Assembly (NCBI RefSeq): GCF_047511655.1
Contig: NC_133390.1
Coordinates: 90,093,583-90,157,582, forward strand
Direction: 5' to 3'
Source: Castor canadensis
Lineage: Eukaryota > Chordata > Mammalia > Rodentia > Castoridae
DNA length: 64,000 bases
In this document: one piece after another, positions 48,210 through 58,299 of the stretch
How positions within the stretch are numbered: position 1 is the stretch's first letter
Layout of the letters: every line of letters starts with the position of its first letter
Made by a program: the position numbers and the translations under genes
Notes under the pieces: generated by a model
Told to the model about the DNA's origin: nothing
The model's database searches: none
The model's input: the letters and a program-made list of their open reading frames with translations, nothing else

Positions 48210-49253
48210 ACCCCAGAAATCACCTTCCCAGATGTTGAATCTCCATTCCTGATGGCCTCAAGAATGTTTCTGACCAGAAAAGCAGGGGTGTTCCCAGAAA
48301 GCTCAAGCTTGTGGTGGGTGGAAAAATGTTCACCAAAATGTACATGGTTTTCCAGTCACGTCAGTGTTTTCAAAGATAGTTTTACTTTGGTCTCTGAATT
48401 AGAATGTTATGTACTTAAGGGGTTTTTGGAGGTATTCCATAAAGGATAAAATGGCATTCCCCATAGAACATTTAGATCATTCCATTGTATTGGAATCCTT
48501 CCTTTGCCAAATTTTCACAAGAAACCTGGTTTTTGATATTCCTTGGCTTATTTTTAATAGCCATTCTTTTGGTTAGCATCATACAGATTCCTAAAAATCA
48601 TTTTGATTCAGTAATTTGAGCAGAAGGGCTGGCTTTTTAAGTTTGAATAGCCTGTTTTGGAAAGTATTTATAAATAATTAGCAAGTTTAGGGTTGCTTGC
48701 TGAATCTGATGGTGGTTATGCAGCTAACTCAGGGTCTTGATTCCAAGTTCCTCCTTTATCCCATTGACATGGTTTGCTCAGCCACTTTTGGTGTCACAAA
48801 TAGCTGGCTGGGGGGTTCCTTTGCTTATTTGGCTGGAGATCACAAACAGGCAGGGTAGCTCCGTCAGTGTTGGCAGCCTCAAGCTCCTGAATGCCAGAGG
48901 CTTACAGGCTAGTCTTTCAAAACTCAGAGGCTTATAATGCTAAGCTCTGAGAGCTAGAGGCTCCAAGCTTCCTAAGCTAGACACTTTTAGATCTATGAGC
49001 AAGTTCTGGTCTTTCAAAGATAGTGGCCCCTGCACCCGGCAGCTAGCGTTGCAGTTCCCAAGCTTGGCTCTTAATTAATCCTTGGCAAGTCTATGGAACT
49101 CTTCTAGTGTCCAGGGCTTGCTGTCTCAGCCCCTTTGTGCCCCTTGCCCTTCCACAGTCGTAGCTCTCCACTGCTTCTTGCCTTTTGCAGGTCTTCATAG
49201 CCTCTGCGGTCTCTGCTCCTGACCACTCTCTGGAACTCTCTCTTGCTCTATTT
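48210..49253. other. Possible SMIM7 3'UTR remnant, then intergenic DNA
   Basis: Sequence just after the retrocopy may be its 3'UTR, but I cannot confirm it. An imperfect repetition of 'cagaggctta' and 'tagaggctcc' type strings occurs at 48,893-48,965. Nothing else is recognised. Confidence 0.4.
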
Positions 49254-49444
49254 TTTATTTTTGGTACTGGAGTTTGAACTCAGGGCCTTCACCTTGAGCC
49301 ACTCCACCAGCCCTTTTCTGTGAAGGTTTTTTTGAGACAGGGTCTTGCGAACTATTTGCCTGGACTGGCTTCAAACCACAATCTTCCTGATCTCTGCCTC
49401 CTGAGTAGCTAGGATTACAGGCGTGAGCCACCAGTGCCTGGCCT
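49254..49444 (-). repeat. Composite SINE, reverse, near consensus
   Basis: 'gtttgaactcagggccttca', 'ctgtgaaggtttttttgaga', 'ctgcctcctgagtagctagg', 'attacaggcgtgagccacca'. Probably one of the youngest copies here. Confidence 0.9.
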
Positions 49445-49472
49445 CTCAGGAACTCCTTAGCCTCCTTCTAGC

Positions 49473-49575
49473 TTCTTCTTCTTCTTCTTCTTTTTTTTTT
49501 TATTTTATTGTTTTTACATTTACTCACATCGTATATATTGTTTGGGTGACCTATCCCCTCCTCCTTGCTTCTGAG
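49473..49575 (-). repeat. (CTT)n tract and reverse L1 3' end
   Basis: About six CTT units, a T-run, then 'tgtttgggtgacctatcccc', which looks like a reversed L1 3' end. Confidence 0.5.
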
Positions 49576-49717
49576 TGAGCTGTAGCCATATAGTCCTGGG
49601 AGTAACTGCAGGACATTCTAATTAGTTACATTTAGCTACATTCTAATTCCTGCTACAAAGTGCCTGGGGCTGGAAGCCCAGGATTTCTCCTGCTGTTAGT
49701 GTTACCAGTTCAGCCTG

Positions 49718-49952
49718 TGTTACAGACCACAAGAACATAATAAAAGACCATTTGGGAGACTTTATTGGGCTTAATATTGCAACATACACAGGAAATACAC
49801 AGAAGTCTCCTGGACTAACCTAACAAGACTGAGAAATAGCTTGTTTATATAGCTGCAAAAGGGATTTGGCATGCTTGTTCTTGGAATGTAATTCCACCAT
49901 CCACAGCCTATATGTGCACAGTTTCCAGTTCCATCAACCACAAGCTTTACAG

Positions 49953-50022
<70 letters not shown>

Positions 50023-50142
50023 CAATCACAAGCCTTTCGTTGTACCAATCACAGGCTTTGTGCTGAAGTCACTGGGAAGGTTCTCCCTCTTGTGTCCTGA
50101 GTAAGAACATCTTCAGAGGTGATTATCATCTAGAGTTCAACA
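49718..50142 (-). mobile_element. LTR with an AT microsatellite in U3
   Basis: Read on the minus strand it starts TGTTGAACTCTAG (50,142) and ends CTGTAACA (49,718). It has a TATA box, TATATAA, at 49,845-49,851 and AATAAA at 49,761-49,766, about 85 bases downstream, as expected for U3-R-U5. An (AT)n run at 49,953-50,022 lies in U3. No target duplication or internal gene is recognised beside it, so it is a solo or truncated LTR. Confidence 0.6.
49953..50022. repeat. (AT)n microsatellite
   Basis: About 35 AT units with a few interruptions, inside the LTR. It produces false ORFs of alternating Ile and Tyr on both strands. Confidence 0.95.
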
Positions 50143-50738
50143 GAAATCTTGCCCAGAGTGGAATCTTCCAAAGAGGGTGCAAGTTGTCTGGCATGCTCAT
50201 GACTGGGGCAAGAGCTCCTGAAGCAGTTGTTGTGACTTCAGCAGCAGCTATGGCTGCAGTGGTCCTCACACCTGGAGTAGAGTTTCCTCAAAGTGATTCT
50301 GGAGTGTTTAAATCAGCTGGACTGCCCTAAGGGCAGTATGGCCAGTTGCTGAAGAAGGGGCTACTTGGCTGACAACTCCATGTTCAAGGCAGTCAGGCAT
50401 AAGGAAAGGGTCTATCAGCTGTCATTCAAGTGGTCAGACAGCAGGCTCCTCACAGTTTGGCTCATTCACAGAAAACAAACAAATAAAAAACACTAAAAGG
50501 GGATTAAAATAAAAATTTATCATGGAATGAACATTCTCAACAGTATTTAACAGTGCTCAACACTAGCCAAATACCTTTAAGGAAAGTTGAGTCTCTGTGA
50601 TCTGTCTCAAGTGCAGCTAAGGTTATCCCCATGTTTAAGGAGCAGGTCAACTGTCATAGGGACACTGACCTTCCTGTTTAGACACTAAACAGTTAGTAAG
50701 AGGTATGAAAGAGGTCTAGGGGAAGTACTACCAATTTC
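50143..50738. other. Unassigned DNA between two LTRs
   Basis: About 600 bases with no retroviral motif or gene. It may be remnant internal ERV sequence or the original flank of the outer provirus. Confidence 0.4.
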
Positions 50739-51123
50739 TGAAAGGAAAATGAGGGAAAAGAACTGAGGCACTTAAGGAAAAGGAGAAGGAGAGACACACC
50801 GAGAAAGACTCTGTGACCTTCACAAGCAGCAGGCCTTTACTGAGGGAGAGAGGTCTGAGAGGGGCCCTTGGCCATTAGAGTAGCACTCTGAAAGGGACAA
50901 GAGCACACCTTTCTTGCAGGTTGGGGTTTTCAAGCACCCCGTGGCAGGAAAAGGGAGGTTGAAGCGGGACAGGCATTAGGCAAGGTGGCTGGGGAGGAGG
51001 ATGGGGAGAGGTGTTGGACATTTGGTGGGAGGATCATCTGGACTGAGCAGCCTGGTGTGTTGTTTTTTCCTGGCCTTCTTATCTGTGGTAGCCATATTTG
51101 CATTGTTTCAGTGTTTCTCGACA
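50739..51123 (-). repeat. 3' LTR of the outer provirus
   Basis: On the minus strand it runs from TGTCGAGAAACACTG (51,123) to CCTTTCA (50,739), with a weak polyadenylation signal AGTAAA (50,836-50,841) in 'cagtaaaggcctgctgcttg', a typical R/U5 boundary. Both edges are estimated because the other LTR is outside the window, and I see no strong polypurine tract. Confidence 0.6.
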
Positions 51124-51222
51124 TTCCAGCATTTTAGGCTTTTTGGTATATATACGGAGTGGGGGCACCATTTGTCTTTTGACTACTTTTAGCTGGCTAG
51201 GGGTGATGAGAGAGGTTTTTTG

Positions 51223-52640
51223 TCAAGCCTGGAGAGTTTGTAGAAACATAATGGCCTTGAGTTGTTCCCCTGAGATAGCCAGGGAGATGGCAGTAATACA
51301 TTCCTGTAAAAATTTTTGAAGAATATTAATGAGGCATGGAAGGAACATTAGGGCTAGACAAACAAGGATGAGAGGGACTGTCATCAGGATGAGCCATGAA
51401 TACAAAAAGGAAAGAATATTAATACATTGTGAAGGTGTTAGCTGTTGTGCCCTCTCCTTGAGTTTCTTTATCCCGTCCCTGACTATGGCAGACATATTGG
51501 TAAAGAAAAACAAAAACAACAATCCTCTCCCAGGAAAAGACATAGTCTGCCTTTTTCAGCTGTGAGATTAGTCCTCTCCTGTTTTGTAGGACAACTGCTG
51601 CTAATGAGTCCAACTGGTCTTGGATTGCAGAGATCTGTAAGGCAATATCATTAAGGCTTTCTTTTAGGGATTCTGACAGTTTCTGGTACTGGCTAATTTA
51701 TACTCCTAGTCTGGCTGAATCTGTTCCAACTCCGGCGAGAAGACCCAGTCCTACCACCAACGGGGTGAGACCGATACCTCTTTTTGTACATTTGTTACTC
51801 TTGGAGAAGGGTTTGGGTAGAGTCCCGGTAGGGTGGAGTCTCCTCTTACAAAAGTCTGAGGTGGCTGTAGTGAAGTTGCCCTGGGGGAGGTGGGGGAAGA
51901 TGGTGTGACAAAATGGATTGGTTTGGGGGGGGTCAAGAAGTAGGCCATTTTGATGTGTTTCCCATTGCTCCCTTAGTTAAGGAGTTTGAGTTGCCTATGA
52001 TGGGGGTGGGAGGAGAAGGGTCTGTGCACACCAGGAGACATTAAGGGAGCCTATGGGCCAAGAATCTGGAAAGTGGGGTCTTTGTATGTGTAAAGGTGCT
52101 GTCCATAGAGGTCACCCTGGGCTATAGAGCCTATAGCAAGAGGAGATGCTTTTGGAAGGGTGGAGTGTTGTGAGTTGCCCCATAGAGGTGTTAGATGGAG
52201 TTTTAAGTCAATAAAGCCTGAGAAGCTGCATTATTGCTCTGTGAGCAGTGGGCAAAGAACGTGGTGCCCAGGTGAGTTGAGCTTTGATATATGGTCCCCC
52301 TTGTGGTGGTCCAGTCTACTAAGGTGGCATGATGTGCAGTCCATCCCTTTTCAGTGGACCTAGTGCAGATCCAGCAAGAGGAGAGTTGGGATTGATGGCT
52401 AAGAGTGGACATGTTAATCAAGGGAGAGTATGCAGTTAGAGGGGTGGGGCCATCGCTACCTGTTGGATGAGGAGTGCCCAGACAAAGAGTGGAGACAAAG
52501 AAGAGAGTCATTGTGAGAGGAATGGTGAGAATTGAGTGTGAAGAAAAGGCAAAAGGACAAGAAGAGTATTTGGTCAGGCATGAAGTTGATGAGATCTCCT
52601 TGTAGCCAGAAGTTTGAGAAAATCTCCTGGAAGTCATCTT
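51223..52640 (-). pseudogene. env: Outer provirus env remnant (SU-TM)
   Basis: Envelope glycoprotein remnant in several frames. A hydrophobic leader is near 52,500-52,560. A CWIC motif (52,365-52,376) matches the SU cysteine motif of gammaretroviral Env. LQNRRGL (51,569-51,589) marks the TM ectodomain region. A membrane anchor and short tail end at the stop at 51,223. The CX6CC cysteines that normally follow LQNRRGL are not recognisable. Stops and frame changes separate these parts, so no intact Env is encoded. Confidence 0.75.
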
Positions 52641-52739
52641 GTGGTAAATGATAATTCTTAAGCTGGTTTTGAAGTATTTGAAGAAAGGTCTGGTAGAGTT
52701 GGAGGAGTTGGTTCATCTACTTCCTGGATGGAGGGCAGA

Positions 52740-53920
52740 CAGATTTTGGTGGGTTCAGTCCTGAAACACAAGAGAGCAGGAGGGGGTGGTGCATCAAGGG
52801 GGAGATGAGGCTCGCTTTATAGAAGAAACATGTACCCGGGGTTTACATCCCTGCAGTGTAACTGCAGTGGGGGTTGTTAAAATAGCCCATAGGGGGCCCT
52901 TCCAAGAAGTTGTAAGGGGAGGGGGGTGCTGGTCCTTTGTAATAACCTATTCCCCAATCTGAACTGGTCTGGGTTTGAAGGAGGAGAAGTGGGTTTTGGG
53001 AGGTGGGTGTCCAGGTGTGCCCATAGTGTTGTCCTTATGTAGGGGGGATGTTAGAGGGTGTTGTAGGAAGACCTGGTGTTACAAGAGAGTGGCCATACAT
53101 GGCTTCAAAAGGGATAATTAGCAGATGTTTTTGGGCGAGAGCTAGGATATGGAGGAGAGCTAAAGGTAATAATTTAATCTAGCCCATTTGGAGTTCCCAA
53201 GTAAGTTTGGTGAGTGTGTTTTCACGGTGTGGCTGGTCTTTTCCACTTTTCCTGAGGATTGTGGGTGGTATGGAATATGGAAATGCCATCTTAACCCCAC
53301 ATAGGAGGTTAATTGAATGATGGTGGAGGTGAATTCTGACCCATTATCTGATTATAGTGTTGTGGGGAGACCAAAACAAGGAATGACTTCTCTAGAGTAT
53401 ATGGCTACCGTAGTGGCTGCTTTGTTAGTAGTGGGGAAAGCTTCTACCCACACTTTTAGTGTCAGTGAAAACTAGAAGATATCTAGTGTGCTTAACAGGT
53501 ACCATGTTGGTAAGGTCTACCTGGCATCTGACCTGGGCAAGTGTCCTCTTGCCTGGTGGGTAGGAAAAGAAGGGGGTAGGACATTTGATAATGGGTTGGT
53601 TTGGGAACATGTGGGGCAAGAGAAAGAGATTTCCTTCAGTATTTTGTGGAGACTACAGTGGGGGCAATGTGGGTTTTAATAAAATGAAGCAAGGACAGAG
53701 GGTTAGAATGGAAGAGTCTATGAAGGGCAGTTAATATGTGTTTTATTTGTTGTTCCAGCAAGACAAGGGAGTCATTAAGAAACCAGTAACCCTGGTGTTG
53801 GTTGGCCCCTTGAGTTTTTAATAATTCTGTTTCCTTTTCCATGTAACTGTAGTAGACTGGCAGGATAATCTGGGGAGGGGTTTGTTGTGTTTGTGTTTGT
53901 GCCACCTGTTTGGTGGTGTT
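52740..53920 (-). pseudogene. pol: Outer provirus pol remnant: integrase
   Basis: A His-rich N-terminal part is near 53,640-53,760. The core has its first Asp in QVDLTNMVP (about 53,515), the second in SDNGSEF (about 53,342), and a Glu in GKVEKT. The three catalytic acids of the DDE site can all be seen, but in frames interrupted by stops. The C-terminal part fades near 52,800. Confidence 0.75.
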
Positions 53921-54664
53921 ATCTGCTAAGTTATGGTTAATAGATATGAAAGTATTATCTCTTTGATGTCCCTTACAGTAGAGGATGGCAGCTCTTTGGG
54001 AAAGGGTGGCTGCTTATAAAAGAGCCATAATATGTTTTGCATTAGTTATTGGGGATCCCTTGGTTGTTAAGAAACCCATTCCTTCCAGATCTGACTGTTG
54101 GAATGGATGATGTTATAGGTGTATTTCCAGTCTGTATAAATGCTAACCATCCTGTCTTTTGCTCTTTGTAATGCTTGTGTAAGAGCATATAATTCTGCCT
54201 ATTGGAAAGTGGTTGTAGGAAGAAGGTTGTTTGTCTTTATGATTGTGTATGTAGTACTATTTGGGTGCCCCTTGATTATAGCATATCCTGTCCTAGCTGT
54301 GGTGGTAGTGGAGGCCTTTGTAGAGCAGCTGTCCACAAACCAGGTGGGGGTGTCAGGTATGGGGGTGTCTAAGATGTGATGAAAGGTTGTAAGTGAATCA
54401 TCAAGTATCTGAATGCAGTCATGGGCTAGAGGTTCTAGGTAAGGTGGGCTGTTTGAGGGTAAGAGGGTGGCAAGGGTTTATTCTCTGACATTACTGGAAA
54501 GTTAGATCAGGTTGTAGGAGAAAGGAGTGTGTGTAAGATTTGAACATGAGATGGGGAGATGGAGTTGAGAACTTTATGGCTAAGTCCTGAATATTGTGAG
54601 ATGACCAGACAGTCATAGGTAAGATAAAAGTTATTATTTGGGCTGCTGGTATTAAGAGAGCTGC
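53921..54664 (-). pseudogene. pol: Outer provirus pol remnant: RT connection and RNase H (resumes after the inserted provirus)
   Basis: Begins immediately left of the target duplication with an ALLIP-like connection block and continues into RNase H, where ELYALTQAL and IYTDWKYTY keep the catalytic Glu and Asp positions. Several frameshifts. This is the left half of the pol gene that breaks off at 60,722. Confidence 0.75.
54661..54664. repeat. Target-site duplication of the inner provirus (left copy, ctgc)
   Basis: The four bases next to the inner 3' LTR. The same four bases occur at 60,722-60,725. Gammaretroviruses usually duplicate 4 bp. Confidence 0.85.
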
Positions 54665-55020
54665 TGTTGCAGGAAGAATGTTGGACCAGGGAGAACAAGA
54701 CTCAAACCCAAGTGGTTGGAGGAAAGAAAGATTTATTACGCTAGCAGGCCAGCACCTGGATCTCTCCAAAAATGGCACCGGCCCCGTAGCTCAGGGCTGC
54801 AGGGTTTTTATGCTTCAGAATGTGGAAGCAAGCAAGTGGGAAGGACAAAAGCAGATGTGGCAGTTAGCCTCTCGCTGAGAGGTTACAATATACCATACTA
54901 ACACAAGGTTACAATTTATTACACTACCTCAAGGTTACAGCATACCACACTAGCACATCTGTGAAACCGGGGCCTGGCTGGGGTGGGGGGAGCTTGCCTT
55001 CAGATCTTTTCCTGGGTTTC
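54665..55020 (-). repeat. 3' LTR of the inner provirus
   Basis: Ends in CAACA on the minus strand (54,665). AATAAA at 54,732-54,737 and a TATA-like CATAAAA at about 54,805-54,812. U3 carries three tandem 26-bp units (54,881-54,958). It is preceded on the minus strand by a purine-rich polypurine tract at about 55,020-55,050. Confidence 0.9.
54881..54958. repeat. Three 26-bp U3 repeats
   Basis: Units starting 'ggttaca' at 54,881, 54,907 and 54,933. The partner LTR has only two. Confidence 0.85.
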
Positions 55021-55050
55021 TTTTTCCTTCCCTCCTCTTACTCTTCATAA
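55020..55050 (-). promoter_or_regulatory. Polypurine tract of the inner provirus
   Basis: On the minus strand 'gagtaagaggagggaaggaa' leads directly into the 3' LTR, the position and composition of the plus-strand primer. Confidence 0.7.
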
Positions 55051-55104
55051 TCCCTATGACCATTTCAGGAGAGTCACTTAAGGGCAGTCTTTGATATTGC
55101 CTCA

Positions 55105-56640
55105 CTAAAAATTGTAATCTGACGGCTTCATACGGGTGCAAATGAACCTGGTGAGGAAGTTTATCACACAGGGCCCTAAGAGTGATAGCATAAAGAGCAC
55201 AGTAAGTGGGCCCACCAGGGGGCTACCCATGGGGCCCAGCTTCTCCATCCTGAATTCCAAAATGTTTCCTTGTTTCTTTCCCTTGCCTTGATTCTCTCTA
55301 GTAATTGGCATGCATTTTCTCTCACTATCCCTGACTAGTTTGCATAGAAGCAACATTCTTCCCCTAAAAACATGCAAATTCCTCCTTTTTCCACAGTAAT
55401 GAGGTCTAAGCCTCTGCAGTTCTGTCAGACTACTCCGCCAGTGAGTCCAACTGATTCTGTAGGGGGATGATGCTCTGTTGTACTAATCCTCAATCCTCAT
55501 GGATGTGTTCAGACAGCTGACTGTGTTGGACTTGTTGGAGGCCAATAGTGATAGCTCTTGTGGCCATTGCTTCTGCCAGGGTGACTCCCAAAAGTATTGG
55601 CAGGAGGATGAGGTCCCATTGGAAATGGGTCTGGCCGTCAACTTGTTGGTTTAGGTATCGAGCAACTTCAGTTCCGGGAAGTATGACCAGGTCTCTGGGA
55701 CTAAGAAAACCAGGCCCCATCCACTCCCCCTGGGTAACAGGTGTGAATACTGCCCTGACAGGCAAAGTAAGTCCTATTAGGTGCTTTGGCTCCTTTTACC
55801 ACATTGGTACAAATTGTTTTTGTTACCAAAGCATTTATTTCCTCCAACTATTTGGATAGCTGGGCCTGTGAGACAGGTATTGTCATTTTGGGTTGAGTTG
55901 TCCAGGCCCAGCTCATGTATCTCAGATGTTAGTCAGGCCCACCCTGGCATATGACACTTGGCCGGCCCTCAGGCAAATCCAACAGTGTGCCTAGTTCAGG
56001 GTCTGCTCCTTGTACTATCTGGTGGCTGCTGTGTGCCAAAGCTCTCATCTCAATGAGAGGGGTGTTGGGGTGTAACTGGGGACAATCAGTCCCACCTGAG
56101 GAGGGAGGGAGGATTTGCCCCTGTGCCCAGGCATGCAGGGAGTTAACTTTACTAACCAGGAGAGAGACGTTTGCTGCTTTAATCTCAAGCCTAAGGATCT
56201 TTAAGACTGCAGGGTCTCCCTGATGATTTTCGAGGAATCCTCCCAGTCCAAAGACCATAGCTCCCCATTGTTGTGGCTTATCTGTTGTTAATTGGAAGAG
56301 GTCTCCCTTTTCTGCTCCCTGTGCCTTAGTCTGCTTGTTCATGTTGAAGAGGTTTGAAGACAGCCTCTGAATACTGACACCCTGGCCTTGGTGGGGGGGC
56401 CCTTTCCAAGCCCCTGGAGAGGCAAAATCAACACATGACCAGTGTTGTAGAAAGGACCATGAAGGCCCCCCACAGTTGTCCCAGTTCTGTGGAACTCGGC
56501 CATATGCATTGGATAGGCGATCTCTGGATGGGCCAGAGCAAGCCAGGGTAGAGGGCTCCAGTTGGGCCCATCTGCTGGCCTCCCGGCCTGGGCAGTACCT
56601 AAAGGAGACAAGACAAGGGCCTGACAGAGCACAGATCAGA
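55105..56640 (-). pseudogene. env: Inner provirus env remnant
   Basis: Pieces in shifting frames. A surface-protein part covers 56,640-55,930. A hydrophobic, fusion-peptide-like run follows a 'PILLGV' block near 55,590. A TM ectodomain part near 55,350-55,430 contains an RGLDLI-type segment and a CX6CC motif. A membrane anchor reads GPCVINFLTRFI near 55,150, and the stop is at about 55,105. Frameshifts and stops separate SU, the fusion region and the ectodomain, so a working envelope is not encoded. Confidence 0.75.
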
Positions 56641-56900
56641 TGCTACGGTTAATTAATATAGTTCCCTCTTGTCCTTCTGAGAGTTTGACCTCCCATATCA
56701 GTTTATGAGAGACCCCAGCTGGGTCTAGAGGGTTTGTTCATGAGTCATTTATTATTATTACAGCTGTTAGTAGAATCAGTAGGTCTGTCTGGGGCCTCAT
56801 TGGCACTCCCTCAGGTCAAGGTCATTGGCTTGTCCAGGTTGGCTCGGGATTTCCACTCCTGGCCTGGATCCTCTGCTGGCTTGGTGTGCATGCAGTGAAT

Positions 56901-57740
56901 CTATGGTTTCAGTCCTGCAACCTTAAGGGCTGAAGGAGTGGTTAGAATAACTTGGTAAAGTCCCTCCCATGGCGGGGGGTCTAGACTCCCTCTAATTGGG
57001 GTTTTGACCCAAAACCAGTCCCCCGGGCTCCAGGGGTGCAAAGGCCCAAGGGTCACAGGGGCCAGCTCCGGGTGTCCTAGGTGCCGGGCAATCTCCCTGG
57101 AAGCATTCGCCAAGCCTTCTAGGAACTTGTGGAGGCTGATCTGTCCATACTCCCAAAGGTCTCCATCTTGTCCAGGTATTAGTGGTGGTGGCCGTCCATA
57201 CAGGACTTCACAGGGAGAGAGACCACATTTTCTAGGTATACACTTAATTTTGAACAGTGCCAAGGGTAACACATCTGGCCAGGGTAGCCCTGTCTCTTGA
57301 CATTGTTTTGCTAGTGCTGTCTTGATAGTTCTGTTCATCCTGATGATTGGGGGTGATACCAGGTGTGCAAATCCCAGGTCAGCTCAATTGCAGGAGATAT
57401 GCCTTTGACCACCTGGCTGAGGAAGGCAGGCCCATTGTCTGAACTGATGCTGCTAGGTACCCTGAACCGAGAAATAATTTCCTTGGTTAGCACTCTTGAC
57501 ACTTCTGTGGCCTTTTCTGTGTTGGTGAGATGTGCCTCTACCCAGCCTGTGAAAGTGCAGACCACCACCAGGAGGTACCAACACATTTTACTTGGTTGGA
57601 TCTCAGTGAAGTCTATCTCTAAGTGTTGGAATGCGTAGACCCCCTTCTTCTGAGAGAGCAGCAGGGCTTGGGTCCCTGTCCTGGGTTATGTTGGGCACAG
57701 CACAGACAAGCTTTGCTGGCCTACTGAGTTGGTAACCATT
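56901..57740 (-). pseudogene. pol: Inner provirus pol remnant: integrase core and C-terminal domain
   Basis: The core reads LEIDFTEIQPSK (first Asp, about 57,612), then VVCTFTGWVEAH, then SSDNGPAFLSQ (second Asp, about 57,435). At 57,335-57,345 the frame ends YHPQSSG-stop, and a second frame begins MNRTIK. The short stretch that normally joins them and carries the catalytic Glu is missing. The C-terminal part (57,338-56,901) stays open for 145 codons and includes LALFKIKCIPRKCGLSPCEV and GDWFWVK. Confidence 0.85.
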
Positions 57741-58280
57741 AGGGAATGACAAGGTATTTGTGTAATAGTCTTTGTAGGGAGGTATTACCCAAATATGTTA
57801 TGTCGTGTGCCAGCCTTACCAGGCCCAGGGCTGTCTTTTCTGGCATTAGGACCCTTCCCTCTGGGGTTATGAACCAGCCTTCTGAGTTCTCTTTAGCCCC
57901 CGTTTCATGGGCCTGTTCTCTCTCTTGTGGGCTGTACTCTTGTCGGTCTGGGAGGACAGGGAGAGTGAAGCATACTTTGGCTGGAGTAGCGTCTTCCTTT
58001 TGTACTTCTTCTGAGAGGACCGCTTCTTTTGCTATCCTGTCCACCAATCTGTTTCCTCTTCTGGCAAATATGTGGCAGGATTGAGAGTCCTCACTGCTTC
58101 AACTCATACGAAGGGATTCTTACCCAATCAAGCCTGATATCTGGCCACCTGTTTCCCGGTCATCCAGCGACTGGCAGTACCGTTGAGCAGAGAAGTCACT
58201 TGGTGGGGGCATAATGCATTGTCCCAGAATCAGTTTATCTGCTTCTTGTATTAAGAGGACTGCTGCTGCCAATGCCCGGA
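57741..58280 (-). pseudogene. pol: Inner provirus pol remnant: RT connection, RNase H end, integrase N-terminus
   Basis: Starts abruptly with ALAAAVLLIQEADKLILGQ (connection region), then a partly frameshifted RNase H stretch. An open frame from 58,047 to 57,739 includes a DRIAKEA block and an H-x-x-x-Y-L-G-N motif of the integrase zinc domain. RT palm motifs are absent because of the deletion on its right. Confidence 0.75.
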
Positions 58281-58299
58281 GGCATGGGGGTCATCTCCT

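Noticed and set aside
49771-50066. ORFs with runs of alternating Ile and Tyr
   Set aside because: They are produced by the (AT)n microsatellite.
54881-54958. Short regular repeats as a CRISPR array
   Set aside because: Three abutting 26-bp units without spacers, located in an LTR of an animal genome.
56901-57338. Integrase C-terminal ORF (145 codons) as a domesticated gene
   Set aside because: It is the remainder of a frameshifted pol, without its own start context or promoter, and the surrounding genes decay in the same way.
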